Assembly: GCA_046330455.1 (NCBI GenBank)
Contig: JAXLSU010000004.1
Location: 62,001 to 126,000, forward strand
DNA from: CAVQXR01 sp046330455
GTDB lineage: Bacteria > Actinomycetota > Thermoleophilia > Gaiellales > Gaiellaceae
Direction of reading: 5' to 3'
DNA: 64,000 nt
A program made the translations under genes and the position numbers. Positions 1 through 7,442 of this stretch are shown piece by piece. The notes under the pieces were generated by a model. The model had not been told where the DNA came from and did no database searches. It worked only from the letters and a program-made list of their open reading frames with translations. Positions within the stretch are counted from its first letter, which is position 1. Every line of letters starts with the position of its first letter.

Positions 1-1
1 T

Positions 2-1420
2 GTCGCTCTCACCGGGTTCATGGGGGCTGGCAAGAGCACGATCGGCTACGAGGTCGCGGCCCGGATCGAACGGCCGTTCGTCGACGTCGACGTCGAGCTC
101 GAGCGGCTCCACGGCCTCTCGATTCCCGAGCTGTTCGAGCAGCGGGGCGAGACGTGGTTTCGCAATGCCGAGGCCGAGCTGACCTGCCGGCTGCTCGCTG
201 CCCACGAGCCTGCCGTGCTCGCCCTCGGCGGGGGCGCGGTCATGCGTCCGGAGACCCGCGAGGCGCTCGCGCGCCGGGCCTTCACCGTCCTCGTCGACAT
301 CGACGTCGACGAGGCGTGGCGCCGGACGGCGGTCGTGCGAAACCGACCTCTGGCCCGCGACGAGCAGCGGTTCCGCGAGCTGTACGGAGAGCGTCAGCCC
401 GTCTACCGGGAGACCGCCGACGCGGTCGCGGACGATGTCGACGAGGCCCTGCTCGCCTGCGGTGGCGTCGTCGTCGAGCCCGGAGCGAGTGAGCGGGTTG
501 CAGGCCTCGTGCCCGGCGACGGCGCGGTCGCGTTGATCGCCGACGAGCGCGTGCTTCGCCTTCACGCCCTCGACCTCGCCCCCCGCCTGCGCCAGACGCT
601 GACCGTCCCGTCGGGAGAGGCAGCGAAGCAGCTCCCGGTCTGCGAGCGACTCTGGGACGAGCTGTTGCTCGACCGATCCGGAACCGTCGTCGCGCTCGGG
701 GGCGGGACGGCGACCGACGTCGCGGGCTACGTCGCGTCTGCCTACCTGCGTGGGATCCCCTGGGTCCCGGTGCCCTCGACCCTCGTCGGCCAGGTCGACG
801 CCGCGATCGGCGGCAAGACGGGGATCGATCTGCGCAAGGGCAAGAACCTAGTCGGTGCGTTCCACCTGCCCGAGCTCGTCGTGATCGACCCGAGCCTGCT
901 CTCGACCCTCCCCGAGGAGCAGTGGCGCGAGGGGCTCGCCGAGGTGGTGAAGACGGGCCTGCTCGCCGGGCGCGAGCTGTGGCGGCTCGAGCCTGCCGAG
1001 CTCGTCAGAGCCTGTGCCGCGTTCAAGGTGTCGGTGTGTCTCGCCGATCCCACCGAGCGCGGCCGGCGGGCAATCCTGAACCTCGGGCACACCTTCGCCC
1101 ACGGGCTCGAGGCCGCGGCGGGGTACGAGGCCCTCTCGCACGGTCGCGCCGTAGCGCTCGGCCTGCGGGCCGCGCTCCTGCTCTCGGAGCGCCATCTCGG
1201 CCTCGACCCGGACGTACGGGCGGAGGTCGAGCAGGTGCTCCCGGTGGAGCTCGCGACCGTCGATCCGGAGCGCGCGTGGAGCGCGATGGCGCTCGACAAG
1301 AAGGCCCGGGACGGCATGCTCCGCCTCGTGCTCCTCCAGGCGCTGGGCCGGCCGCTGTACGGTGTCGAGCTGCCGCCCGACGAGGTGCGGACGGCCCTCA
1401 CGACGATCATCGCCGCGTAG
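2..1420 (+). CDS. aroKB: Bifunctional shikimate kinase / 3-dehydroquinate synthase, 5' partial
   Basis: Two steps of the shikimate pathway in one chain. The N-terminal ~150 residues are a shikimate kinase: a P-loop GFMGAGKST begins at the window edge, followed by the acidic DVDVELE segment, the FRNAEAE substrate arginine region and a GGGAV loop. From about residue 160 a 3-dehydroquinate synthase follows, with the NAD-binding GGGTATDVAGYVAS, GGKTGID and metal-ligand motifs GLAEVVKTG, NLGHTFAHG and SHGRAVALG. The synthase half is shorter (~310 residues) than stand-alone AroB (~360), and the usual HGEAVA glutamate is an arginine. The frame is open through base 2 and the kinase P-loop lies at the edge, so the true start is upstream. 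The first in-frame ATG (position 20) lies inside the P-loop and is not a start. Confidence 0.93.
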   Translation, partial: VALTGFMGAGKSTIGYEVAARIERPFVDVDVELERLHGLSIPELFEQRGETWFRNAEAELTCRLLAAHEPAVLALGGGAVMRPETREALARRAFTVLVDIDVDEAWRRTAVVRNRPLARDEQRFRELYGERQPVYRETADAVADDVDEALLACGGVVVEPGASERVAGLVPGDGAVALIADERVLRLHALDLAPRLRQTLTVPSGEAAKQLPVCERLWDELLLDRSGTVVALGGGTATDVAGYVASAYLRGIPWVPVPSTLVGQVDAAIGGKTGIDLRKGKNLVGAFHLPELVVIDPSLLSTLPEEQWREGLAEVVKTGLLAGRELWRLEPAELVRACAAFKVSVCLADPTERGRRAILNLGHTFAHGLEAAAGYEALSHGRAVALGLRAALLLSERHLGLDPDVRAEVEQVLPVELATVDPERAWSAMALDKKARDGMLRLVLLQALGRPLYGVELPPDEVRTALTTIIAA

Positions 1421-1423
1421 ACT
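1418..1423 (+). promoter_or_regulatory. -10-like TAGACT for aroQ
   Basis: TAGACT begins in the aroKB stop codon and sits 7 nt before the aroQ GTG. No Shine-Dalgarno is visible, so the transcript would be leaderless. Confidence 0.45.
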
Positions 1424-1430
1424 GGCCGGC

Positions 1431-1862
1431 GTGCAGATCGCGGTCCTGAACGGGGTGAACCTGAACGCGCTCGCCGACCGCGATCGGGCCCTCTACGGCG
1501 GGCTCTCCTACCAGGAGCTCGAGACCCGCATCTACGCGTGGGCGAACGAGCTGAGCCTGACGGCGCGGTGCTTCCAGACAAACCACGAGGGTCAGCTCGT
1601 CGACTGGTGCCACGACACCCGGGCCTGGGCGGGCGGTGTCGTCGTCAACCCGGGCGCGTGGACGCACTACAGCTACGCGATCCGCGACGCGCTCGAGCTG
1701 TATCGCGTCCCGATCGTCGAGGTGCACCTCTCGAACATTCTCGAGCGTGAGGAGTGGCGACGTCACTCGGTGATCGAGGATGTAGCCTCTCACCGGATCA
1801 TGGGCAAGGGGCCCGAGGGGTACCGGGAGGCGCTCGCCTGGCTCGCGGAGCAGGGTCGATGA
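1431..1862 (+). CDS. aroQ: Type II 3-dehydroquinate dehydratase
   Basis: Converts 3-dehydroquinate to 3-dehydroshikimate in the cytoplasm, one step after the AroB half of the preceding gene. The 143-residue chain has all type II landmarks: the NGVNLN opening (usually NGPNLN), RDRALYGG with the catalytic tyrosine, FQTNHEGQLVDWCHD, VVVNPGAWTHYSYAIRDAL with the catalytic histidine, and VEVHLSNILEREEWRRHS. The GTG at 1431 gives the standard N-terminus; the longer in-frame extension would lie inside aroKB. Its stop overlaps the next ATG as ATGA, which suggests translational coupling. Confidence 0.95.
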   Translation: MQIAVLNGVNLNALADRDRALYGGLSYQELETRIYAWANELSLTARCFQTNHEGQLVDWCHDTRAWAGGVVVNPGAWTHYSYAIRDALELYRVPIVEVHLSNILEREEWRRHSVIEDVASHRIMGKGPEGYREALAWLAEQGR

Positions 1863-2911
1863 GCAGTCGTGTCGACCGTGTCAAGGCGCGAATTCCCGAG
1901 GGCTGCGCCTCGCTGCTCGTCACCGATCCCGTCAACGTGCGCTACCTGACCGGCTTCTCGAGCTCGAACGCGGTGCTGCTCGTCGACGCGACGCGGGTGC
2001 TCCTGCTCACGGACGGACGCTACCTCGAGGCCGCAGCCTCCGTTCCCGGCGTCGAGGTCGTCGAGGCGTCCCGGGATCTGGCTCTCGATCTCGGCTCGCG
2101 CCTGCAGAGCCTCGGCCCGGGCCCGGTCGCCTTCGAGGCAGACCAGCTGTCCGTTGCACGTCACGCAAAGCTCGTGCCGAGCGGCGTCGAGCTCGTCGCG
2201 ACCTCGGGCATCGTCGAGGGTGTGCGCGCGGTCAAGGAGCCGGGAGAGGTCGACGCGATCCGGCGCTCGGCCGCGATCCTGACACAGGCGTACGAGCGGC
2301 TGGCCGGAGAGGCCGTCGTGGGCCGAACCGAGGCCGAGGTCGCCTGGCTCCTCGAGCGGGCGATGCACGAGCTCGGGGCCGAGGGGCCCGCATTCGCCAC
2401 GATCGTCGCGAGCGGGCCGAACGCGGCGCTACCCCACCACCATCCCGGCGATCGGATCATCGCGGCGGGGGAGGTGCTCCTCGTCGACGCCGGCTGCCTC
2501 GTCGACGGCTACTGCTCCGACTGCACGCGGACGTTCGCGACGGGCCTGCTCCCGGACGAGCTGCTCGCGGCCTACGCGGCGTGCCGCCGCGCACAGGAGC
2601 AGTCGCTCGCCGCGGTGCGCGCGCAGGCCGACTGCCGCGCGGTCGATGGCGTGGCGCGCGCGCTCCTGACCGACGCCGGCTATCCGGTGATGCACGGGCT
2701 CGGCCACGGGGTCGGCCTCGCGATCCACGAGGAGCCACGGCTCGCCGACACCGCGACCGGTGCGCTCGCGGCCGGGAACGTCGTGACCGTCGAGCCGGGC
2801 GTCTACCTGCCCGGGCTCGGCGGCGTGCGGATCGAGGATCTCGTGGCGGTCGGACACGAGGGTGTGGAGGTGCTCACGACCTTCACGAAGGAGCTGGTCA
2901 CGCTTGCCTGA
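1859..2911 (+). CDS. Xaa-Pro peptidase, M24 family
   Basis: Metallo-aminopeptidase of the PepP/PepQ type, removing or splitting residues before proline. The 350-residue chain has a creatinase-like N-terminal domain (residues ~1-125, including NVRYLTGFSSSN) and a pita-bread catalytic domain. Metal ligands are visible in LLVDAGCLVDGYCSDCTRTF, HGLGHGVGLAIHEEP and TVEPGVYLPGLGGVRIED. The start is the ATG overlapping the aroQ stop. The gene lies directly upstream of efp, an arrangement common in bacteria. Whether it acts on dipeptides or on longer peptides cannot be told from sequence. Confidence 0.93.
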   Translation: MSSRVDRVKARIPEGCASLLVTDPVNVRYLTGFSSSNAVLLVDATRVLLLTDGRYLEAAASVPGVEVVEASRDLALDLGSRLQSLGPGPVAFEADQLSVARHAKLVPSGVELVATSGIVEGVRAVKEPGEVDAIRRSAAILTQAYERLAGEAVVGRTEAEVAWLLERAMHELGAEGPAFATIVASGPNAALPHHHPGDRIIAAGEVLLVDAGCLVDGYCSDCTRTFATGLLPDELLAAYAACRRAQEQSLAAVRAQADCRAVDGVARALLTDAGYPVMHGLGHGVGLAIHEEPRLADTATGALAAGNVVTVEPGVYLPGLGGVRIEDLVAVGHEGVEVLTTFTKELVTLA

Positions 2912-2955
2912 TCCGGCCCGCGCGCTCACCCCGGGCCCGGCCCGTCGGCCCTGAC

Positions 2956-2961
2956 TACAAT
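2956..2961 (+). promoter_or_regulatory. -10-like TACAAT for efp
   Basis: TACAAT ends 8 nt before the efp GTG. No Shine-Dalgarno lies between them, which predicts a leaderless or nearly leaderless mRNA. Confidence 0.5.
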
Positions 2962-2969
2962 CTCCGCTC

Positions 2970-3536
2970 GTGGCCGAGACGATCTCCACTGCGCAGTTCA
3001 AGAACGGGATGCACATCGAGCTCGACGGTCAGGTCTGGAAGATCGTCGAGTTCCAGCACGTGAAGCCGGGCAAGGGCGGCGCGTTCGTCAGGACGAAGCT
3101 CAAGAACGCCGGTACGGGCTCCGTCGTCGAGAAGACCTTTCGCGCCGGCGAGAAGATGCCGCGAGTCCACACGGAGACGAAGACCGTCCAGTACCTCTAC
3201 GACGCGGGTGACGAGGTCGTGTTCATGGACGCCGAGACGTTCGAGCAGATCTCGCTTCCCCATGCGGAGGTGGAGGAGGAGCTCGCATTTCTCCAGCCGT
3301 CGAGCTCCGTCATGTTGCTGACGCTCGACGGAACGCCCTCGGGAATCGAGCTTCCGACCTCGGTCGAGCTCGCGGTCGCCGAGACGGAGCCGGGCGTCAA
3401 GGGGGACACGGTCTCGAACGTGACGAAACCGGCGACGCTCGAGACGGGCGCGGTCGTTCAGGTTCCCCTCTTTGTCAACATCGGGGACCGGATCAAGGTC
3501 GACACGCGCGAGCGCCGCTACATCTCGCGCGTCTAG
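2970..3536 (+). CDS. efp: Translation elongation factor P
   Basis: Rescues ribosomes stalled on polyproline stretches. The 188-residue length is standard for three beta-barrel domains. The N-terminal loop KPGKGGAFVRTKLKN has lysine 35 at the tip, the position modified in many bacteria, but no modification enzyme (EpmA, EarP or YmfI) is in this window. The C-terminus IKVDTRERRYISRV is typical. The start GTG follows a TACAAT hexamer. The accB-fusion gene begins 4 nt after the stop, so the two are probably cotranscribed. Confidence 0.97.
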   Translation: MAETISTAQFKNGMHIELDGQVWKIVEFQHVKPGKGGAFVRTKLKNAGTGSVVEKTFRAGEKMPRVHTETKTVQYLYDAGDEVVFMDAETFEQISLPHAEVEEELAFLQPSSSVMLLTLDGTPSGIELPTSVELAVAETEPGVKGDTVSNVTKPATLETGAVVQVPLFVNIGDRIKVDTRERRYISRV

Positions 3537-3539
3537 GCG

Positions 3540-5345
3540 TTGACCGAGCTCTGGGACACGACGATCCGGCTCCTGTCGCAGGAGCCGCTCGCAAGGCATG
3601 TCGAGACCGGACGCCTGCTCGAGGTCGCGCAGGTGCTCGATCGGGCGGGCTTTCGTTGCCTCGAGGTCTCCGGCGGCGGCTGCTTCGACCACGGCATCGA
3701 CGGTGGCGTCGAGAGCCCCTGGGAGCGGATCCGGGCTCTCGCCAGCCGCTGTCAGACACCGCTTGCGATCGGGCTCCGCGGACGGTTCCTCGTCGGCTCG
3801 CGACCGCTGCCCTCCGACCTCGTGCGCCGCTTCATCTGGAGCGCGGCCGAGAGCGGGATCGACGTCTTCCGGATCCACGACCCCCTGAACGACATGTCGT
3901 CGCTGACCGATGCCGCCGCGGCGGTACGCGAGACCGGGAAGTCGCTCGTGATCGGGCTCGCCCACAATCCCGGCCCGACCGGCGAGGACGAGGGTCTCGT
4001 CGACGGCGCCCGCGAAGCGGTCTCGCTCGGTGCGACGCGCATCATCGTGGACGACCCCGCCGGGTCGCTCGACGCGGCTCACGCGCGGGCGCTCGTCGAG
4101 CGTGTGCGGGAGGCGACCGGGCTGCCGGTCGGGCTCTACTGTCAGGGCGCAGGCGGGCGGGCGCTCGCGGCCGCACTCGAGGCGGCTCGGGGTGGGGGCT
4201 CCCCGATCGGGTGTGCGATCTACCCCGTCGCGATCACCCTCTACCGACCGTCTGCCGAGGCACTCGCACAGTCGCTTGCAGGAATCGGGCTCGAGACCGG
4301 GATCGACGTCGCGGCGCTGTGGGATGCCTGCCGGCTGATCGACGAGGAGTTCGGCGACCTGCCCGTTCCGCCGCTGTCGCCACGGGATGCGGTCAGGGCC
4401 GCCGAGCACGGCCTCTCGGCGGGGCTCGTCTCCATGCTCGACGCGAGGCTCCGCGCGTACGGTCAGCGCGGACGGCTCGACGAGGTGCTGGCGGAGCTGA
4501 TTCGGGTACGGGCGGAGTGCGGCTCGCCGCCGCTGCACGAGCCGATCGGGCTCATCCTCGGCTCGCAAGCGCTCATCCACGTGCTGTCGGCGCAGCGCTG
4601 GCAGACGCTGACGGACGAGGCAAGGCTCCTCCTCGCCGGCCAGTACGGTCAGACGCCGATGCCGGTCGATCCCGTTGTCCGCCGGGCTGCGGAGCTGCTG
4701 GCACACGACGAGCCGATCGAGGCGCCGGGTGGGGGGCTTGCCGAGCTGCGCGAGTCCGCGAAGGGGCTTGCCACGAGTGACGAGGAGCTGCTCCTGCTCG
4801 CGCTGTTCGGTGACCGCGCAGAGCCGCTCTTGCGGACGATTCGCGCCCGTGCGCGCGGGGAGGAGTTCGCCCGCCACGGCGTCGACGAGACGCGGGCAGC
4901 GAGAATCCGCGAGCTGATCGAGCTCGTCCAGGAGTCCGGGATCGGTGAGGTCACGATCGAGGAAGGCGAGCTGCGGGTCACCGTTCGGCGAACGCAGGAG
5001 CGCGCGATCGCCACGACGGAGACCGTTGTTCCGTCCCCCGCGGAGCCCGCCGAGGCCGTCGGGCCCCGCGCCGAGGAGAGCCTCGTCCGGGTCGAATCCC
5101 CCATGGTCGGGGTCTTCTACCGGGCGGCGGCGCCCGACCAGCCGGCATTCGTCGAGGTCGGCGGGACCGTCGAGGCCGGGCAGACGCTGTGTCTGCTCGA
5201 GGCGATGAAGCTGTTCAACGAGGTGAGGGCGGAGATCGACGCGATCGTCCGCGAGATCCACGTCGAGAACGAGCAGGCGGTCGAGTACGGCCAGCTCCTG
5301 TTCGAGCTCGAGCCGGTCGCGGGCCGGCCGAGCGACGCCTTCTAG
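3540..5345 (+). CDS. accB: Biotin carboxyl carrier protein (AccB) fused to a degenerate carboxyltransferase-like domain
   Basis: Residues ~1-450 resemble the pyruvate carboxylase / oxaloacetate decarboxylase alpha / transcarboxylase 5S family (LWDTTIR, PWERIRAL, GIDVFRIHDPLND, and a PYC-OADA-like tail with GQYGQTPMPVDP). Residues ~455-600 are a complete acetyl-CoA-carboxylase-type BCCP: IRELIELVQESGIGEVTI, the thumb motif SPMVGVFYRAAAPDQPAF, and EAMKLFNE with biotinyl lysine 557. In the first domain only Asp6 of the usual metal site survives: the carbamylated lysine of IKDMAG is Asp171 (IVDDPAG), and the two histidines of LHTH are Tyr200 and Gln202. The domain is therefore probably not a working carboxyltransferase and may be structural. 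The start is TTG at 3540. accC follows after 143 nt. Confidence 0.85.
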   Translation: MTELWDTTIRLLSQEPLARHVETGRLLEVAQVLDRAGFRCLEVSGGGCFDHGIDGGVESPWERIRALASRCQTPLAIGLRGRFLVGSRPLPSDLVRRFIWSAAESGIDVFRIHDPLNDMSSLTDAAAAVRETGKSLVIGLAHNPGPTGEDEGLVDGAREAVSLGATRIIVDDPAGSLDAAHARALVERVREATGLPVGLYCQGAGGRALAAALEAARGGGSPIGCAIYPVAITLYRPSAEALAQSLAGIGLETGIDVAALWDACRLIDEEFGDLPVPPLSPRDAVRAAEHGLSAGLVSMLDARLRAYGQRGRLDEVLAELIRVRAECGSPPLHEPIGLILGSQALIHVLSAQRWQTLTDEARLLLAGQYGQTPMPVDPVVRRAAELLAHDEPIEAPGGGLAELRESAKGLATSDEELLLLALFGDRAEPLLRTIRARARGEEFARHGVDETRAARIRELIELVQESGIGEVTIEEGELRVTVRRTQERAIATTETVVPSPAEPAEAVGPRAEESLVRVESPMVGVFYRAAAPDQPAFVEVGGTVEAGQTLCLLEAMKLFNEVRAEIDAIVREIHVENEQAVEYGQLLFELEPVAGRPSDAF

Positions 5346-5353
5346 GCAATGCC

Positions 5354-5363
5354 GGACATGTCC
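5354..5363. promoter_or_regulatory. Perfect 10-bp palindrome between accB and accC
   Basis: GGACATGTCC lies 9 nt after the accB-fusion stop. It could be a repressor operator for the carboxylase genes, but one short palindrome is weak evidence. Confidence 0.25.
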
Positions 5364-5379
5364 ACACGGCACCTGGCCT

Positions 5380-5399
5380 CCGGCCGGGCCCGGGGCCGG
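5380..5399 (+). terminator. GC-rich hairpin after accB fusion
   Basis: CCGGCC and GGCCGG arms flank an 8-nt GC loop. There is no T tract, so it may be an attenuating structure rather than a terminator. Confidence 0.3.
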
Positions 5400-5415
5400 C
5401 CGCTTTCCTCCCTCC

Positions 5416-5487
5416 GGCTTCAGCCTATCGCCGGAAACCGCACCGGTGTGTCACGGGCGTGCCGACTTCGTCACGGAAGCGAGAAAC
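5416..5487 (+). repeat. Possible third copy of the intergenic structured repeat
   Basis: The stretch just before accC has a GGCT/AGCC mini-hairpin followed by TATCG, then GTGCCG-N2-TTCGTCACGG and GAGA. It matches the right-hand part of the repeats at 40955 and 48082. The mini-stem differs from those copies by a compensating C-G to G-C pair. The left arm is not recognisable, so membership is tentative. Confidence 0.4.
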
Positions 5488-5488
5488 G

Positions 5489-6844
5489 GTGCTCCGGAGG
5501 GTGCTGATCGCGAACCGCGGCGAGATCGCGGTGCGGGTGATCCGTGCCTGTCGTGAGCTCGGCATCGGCACCGTCGCCGTCTACTCGACGGCAGACCGGG
5601 AGTCGCTGCACGTGCACCTCGCCGACCGGGCGATCTGCATCGGCCCCCCCGCGGCGGCAGAGAGCTACCTGAACATCGCCGCCCTGATCGGTGCCGCCCG
5701 GACGGCGGGGGCAGATGCAGTCCATCCAGGCTACGGGTTCCTGGCCGAGAACGCGTCGTTCGCGCGGGCCTGCGAGGAGCACGGCCTTCTCTTCGTCGGG
5801 CCCCGAGCCGAGTCGATCGAGCTGATGGGCGACAAGGCCAGAGCGCGGGCGGCGATGGACGAGGCCGACCTGCCGATCGTGCCGGGCTCCGGCCGGCTCG
5901 GCTCTGCCGCCGAGGCCCGCCGATTCGCCGACGAGGTCGGCTTCCCCGTCCTGCTCAAGGCCTCGGCCGGCGGGGGTGGCCGGGGGATGCGTCTCGTCGC
6001 CGCTGCGGGCGAGATCGACCAGGCGTTCAGCGCGGCCTCCGCCGAGGCCGAGAAGGCGTTCTCGGACGGCTCGCTGTACGTCGAGAAGGCCATCGAGCGG
6101 GCACGCCACGTCGAGATCCAGGTGCTCTGCGATGGGGAGGGCGGCGTCCTGACGCTCGGAGAGCGTGACTGCTCGATCCAGCGCCGCCATCAGAAGCTGA
6201 TCGAGGAGTCACCCTCCCCGGGCGTGTCTCCCGCGCTGCGAGACCGGCTCGAGGACGCCGCTGCGCGGGCGTGCTCGACGATCGGCTACCGGGGAGCGGG
6301 GACGCTCGAGTTCCTCGTCTCCGGCGAGGACTTCTACTTCATCGAGATGAACACGCGCCTCCAGGTCGAGCACCCCGTGACCGAGCTCGTCACGGGCGTC
6401 GATCTCGTTCGCGGTCAGCTCTCTGTCGCCGCCGGCGAGAGCCTGCCCGCGACCGGGCGTGCCGACAGGCGGGGCCATGCGATCGAGATCAGGATCAACG
6501 CGGAGGACCCGCGCCGGGGCTTTCTCCCGGCGCCGGGCCGCATCACCCGCTTCCGCGCTCCGCTCGGCGCGGGCGTTCGGGTCGACACCCACGTGTTCGA
6601 GGGGTACGACGTGCCGCCCTACTACGACTCGCTGCTCGCGAAGCTGATCGTCGTCGCCGAGGAGCGCCGGCTCGCCCTCGCGCGCGCCGCGGCGGCGCTC
6701 ACCGAGCTCGAGCTCGACGGGCTGTCGACGACGCGCGGGCTCGCAATCGAGATCCTCGGGACCGACGCCTTCCGCGAGGGCCGGTACACGACCGCCTACC
6801 TCGACGAGAACGCCGGCACGCTCGAGACGCTTCGCGAGTCATGA
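5489..6844 (+). CDS. accC: Biotin carboxylase subunit of acetyl-CoA carboxylase
   Basis: ATP-dependent carboxylation of the biotin on AccB. The 451-residue chain has the biotin carboxylase N-domain (VLIANRGEIAVRVIRAC), the ATP-grasp lid KASAGGGGRGMR, ERDCSIQRRHQKLIEE, and the active-site EMNTRLQVEHPVTE and GHAIEIRINAEDP. GTG 5489 with GGAAG about 9 nt upstream gives the normal N-terminus; a second GTG at 5501 would clip it. It follows the accB fusion and overlaps nusB as ATGA. The length is that of a stand-alone AccC rather than an acyl-CoA carboxylase with an attached BCCP. The carboxyltransferase subunits are not in this window. Confidence 0.95.
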   Translation: MLRRVLIANRGEIAVRVIRACRELGIGTVAVYSTADRESLHVHLADRAICIGPPAAAESYLNIAALIGAARTAGADAVHPGYGFLAENASFARACEEHGLLFVGPRAESIELMGDKARARAAMDEADLPIVPGSGRLGSAAEARRFADEVGFPVLLKASAGGGGRGMRLVAAAGEIDQAFSAASAEAEKAFSDGSLYVEKAIERARHVEIQVLCDGEGGVLTLGERDCSIQRRHQKLIEESPSPGVSPALRDRLEDAAARACSTIGYRGAGTLEFLVSGEDFYFIEMNTRLQVEHPVTELVTGVDLVRGQLSVAAGESLPATGRADRRGHAIEIRINAEDPRRGFLPAPGRITRFRAPLGAGVRVDTHVFEGYDVPPYYDSLLAKLIVVAEERRLALARAAAALTELELDGLSTTRGLAIEILGTDAFREGRYTTAYLDENAGTLETLRES

Positions 6845-7215
6845 CGGGTCGCCGCCAGGCGCGCCGGCAGGCGCTCACGCTCCTCTACCAGTGGGATCTC
6901 ACCCGCCAGCCGCTGACCTCCCTCTACGAGGGCGATCTCGATCCGTTCGCGCTGCAACTCGCGACGGAGGTCACCGAGCGCGCGGAGGAGCTCGACCGTC
7001 GCATCACCGCGGCCGCGGTCGACTGGACGGCCGACCGGCTCGGGGTGATCGAACGCAACGTGCTGCGGATGGCGATCCGCGAGCTGGACCGGGGCGAGGT
7101 TCCCGTCGAGGTCGCGATCGACGAGGCGGTCAGGCTCGCGAAGCGCTACGCATCCGCTGATGCCGGCTCGCTCGTGAACGGCATCCTCGCCCGGATCGCC
7201 CGTGACGCGGCCTGA
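6841..7215 (+). CDS. nusB: Transcription antitermination factor NusB
   Basis: RNA-binding helical protein that works with NusE on rRNA boxA antitermination. The 124 residues cover the family fold: RRQARRQALTLLYQWDLT at the N-terminus, DRLGVIERNVLRMAIREL, and the closing motif PVEVAIDEAVRLAKRYA. The ATG overlaps the accC stop. In many bacteria efp, accB, accC and nusB are neighbours, as here. Confidence 0.95.
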   Translation: MTGRRQARRQALTLLYQWDLTRQPLTSLYEGDLDPFALQLATEVTERAEELDRRITAAAVDWTADRLGVIERNVLRMAIRELDRGEVPVEVAIDEAVRLAKRYASADAGSLVNGILARIARDAA

Positions 7216-7223
7216 CCGCCCGC

Positions 7224-7229
7224 TAGGGT
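7224..7229 (+). promoter_or_regulatory. -10-like TAGGGT before the 68-residue ORF
   Basis: TAGGGT lies 6 nt before GTG 7236, with no Shine-Dalgarno, matching the leaderless pattern seen elsewhere in the window. Confidence 0.35.
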
Positions 7230-7235
7230 AGGCGC

Positions 7236-7442
7236 GTGAGCCAGCCCTCGGCGACCGACCGCCTCCGCGACCTGCTCGACCGCCTCGAGGCCGTGCGGCA
7301 GCGCCTCGAGCAGGCCGAGAGCTCCGAGCAGGCTGTCGACCTGCTCCAGGAGCTCGCGGAGCTCGCGAAGGAGACACAGGCGACGATCGAGCAGGCCCGC
7401 CGTCAGGGCCCCCCGAAGGGAGCCGGCGATCCACCGGCCTGA
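7236..7442 (+). CDS. Small coiled-coil protein in the xseB position
   Basis: A 68-residue, highly charged helical protein with heptad-like leucines (LRDLLDRLEAVRQRLEQAE and LLQELAELAKE). Composition and length resemble exodeoxyribonuclease VII small subunit (XseB), and the slot between nusB and ispA is where xseB sits in many bacteria. However, xseA is absent here and the XseB motifs are only loosely matched, so XseB-like is as far as I can go. Its 3' end overlaps the proposed ispA start by 14 nt. Confidence 0.6.
   Translation: MSQPSATDRLRDLLDRLEAVRQRLEQAESSEQAVDLLQELAELAKETQATIEQARRQGPPKGAGDPPA
7416..7422 (+). promoter_or_regulatory. Shine-Dalgarno that points to an ATC start for ispA
   Basis: AAGGGAG lies 6 nt before ATC 7429. 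It is one of the clearer ribosome-binding sites in the window and supports initiation at this non-standard codon. Confidence 0.5.
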
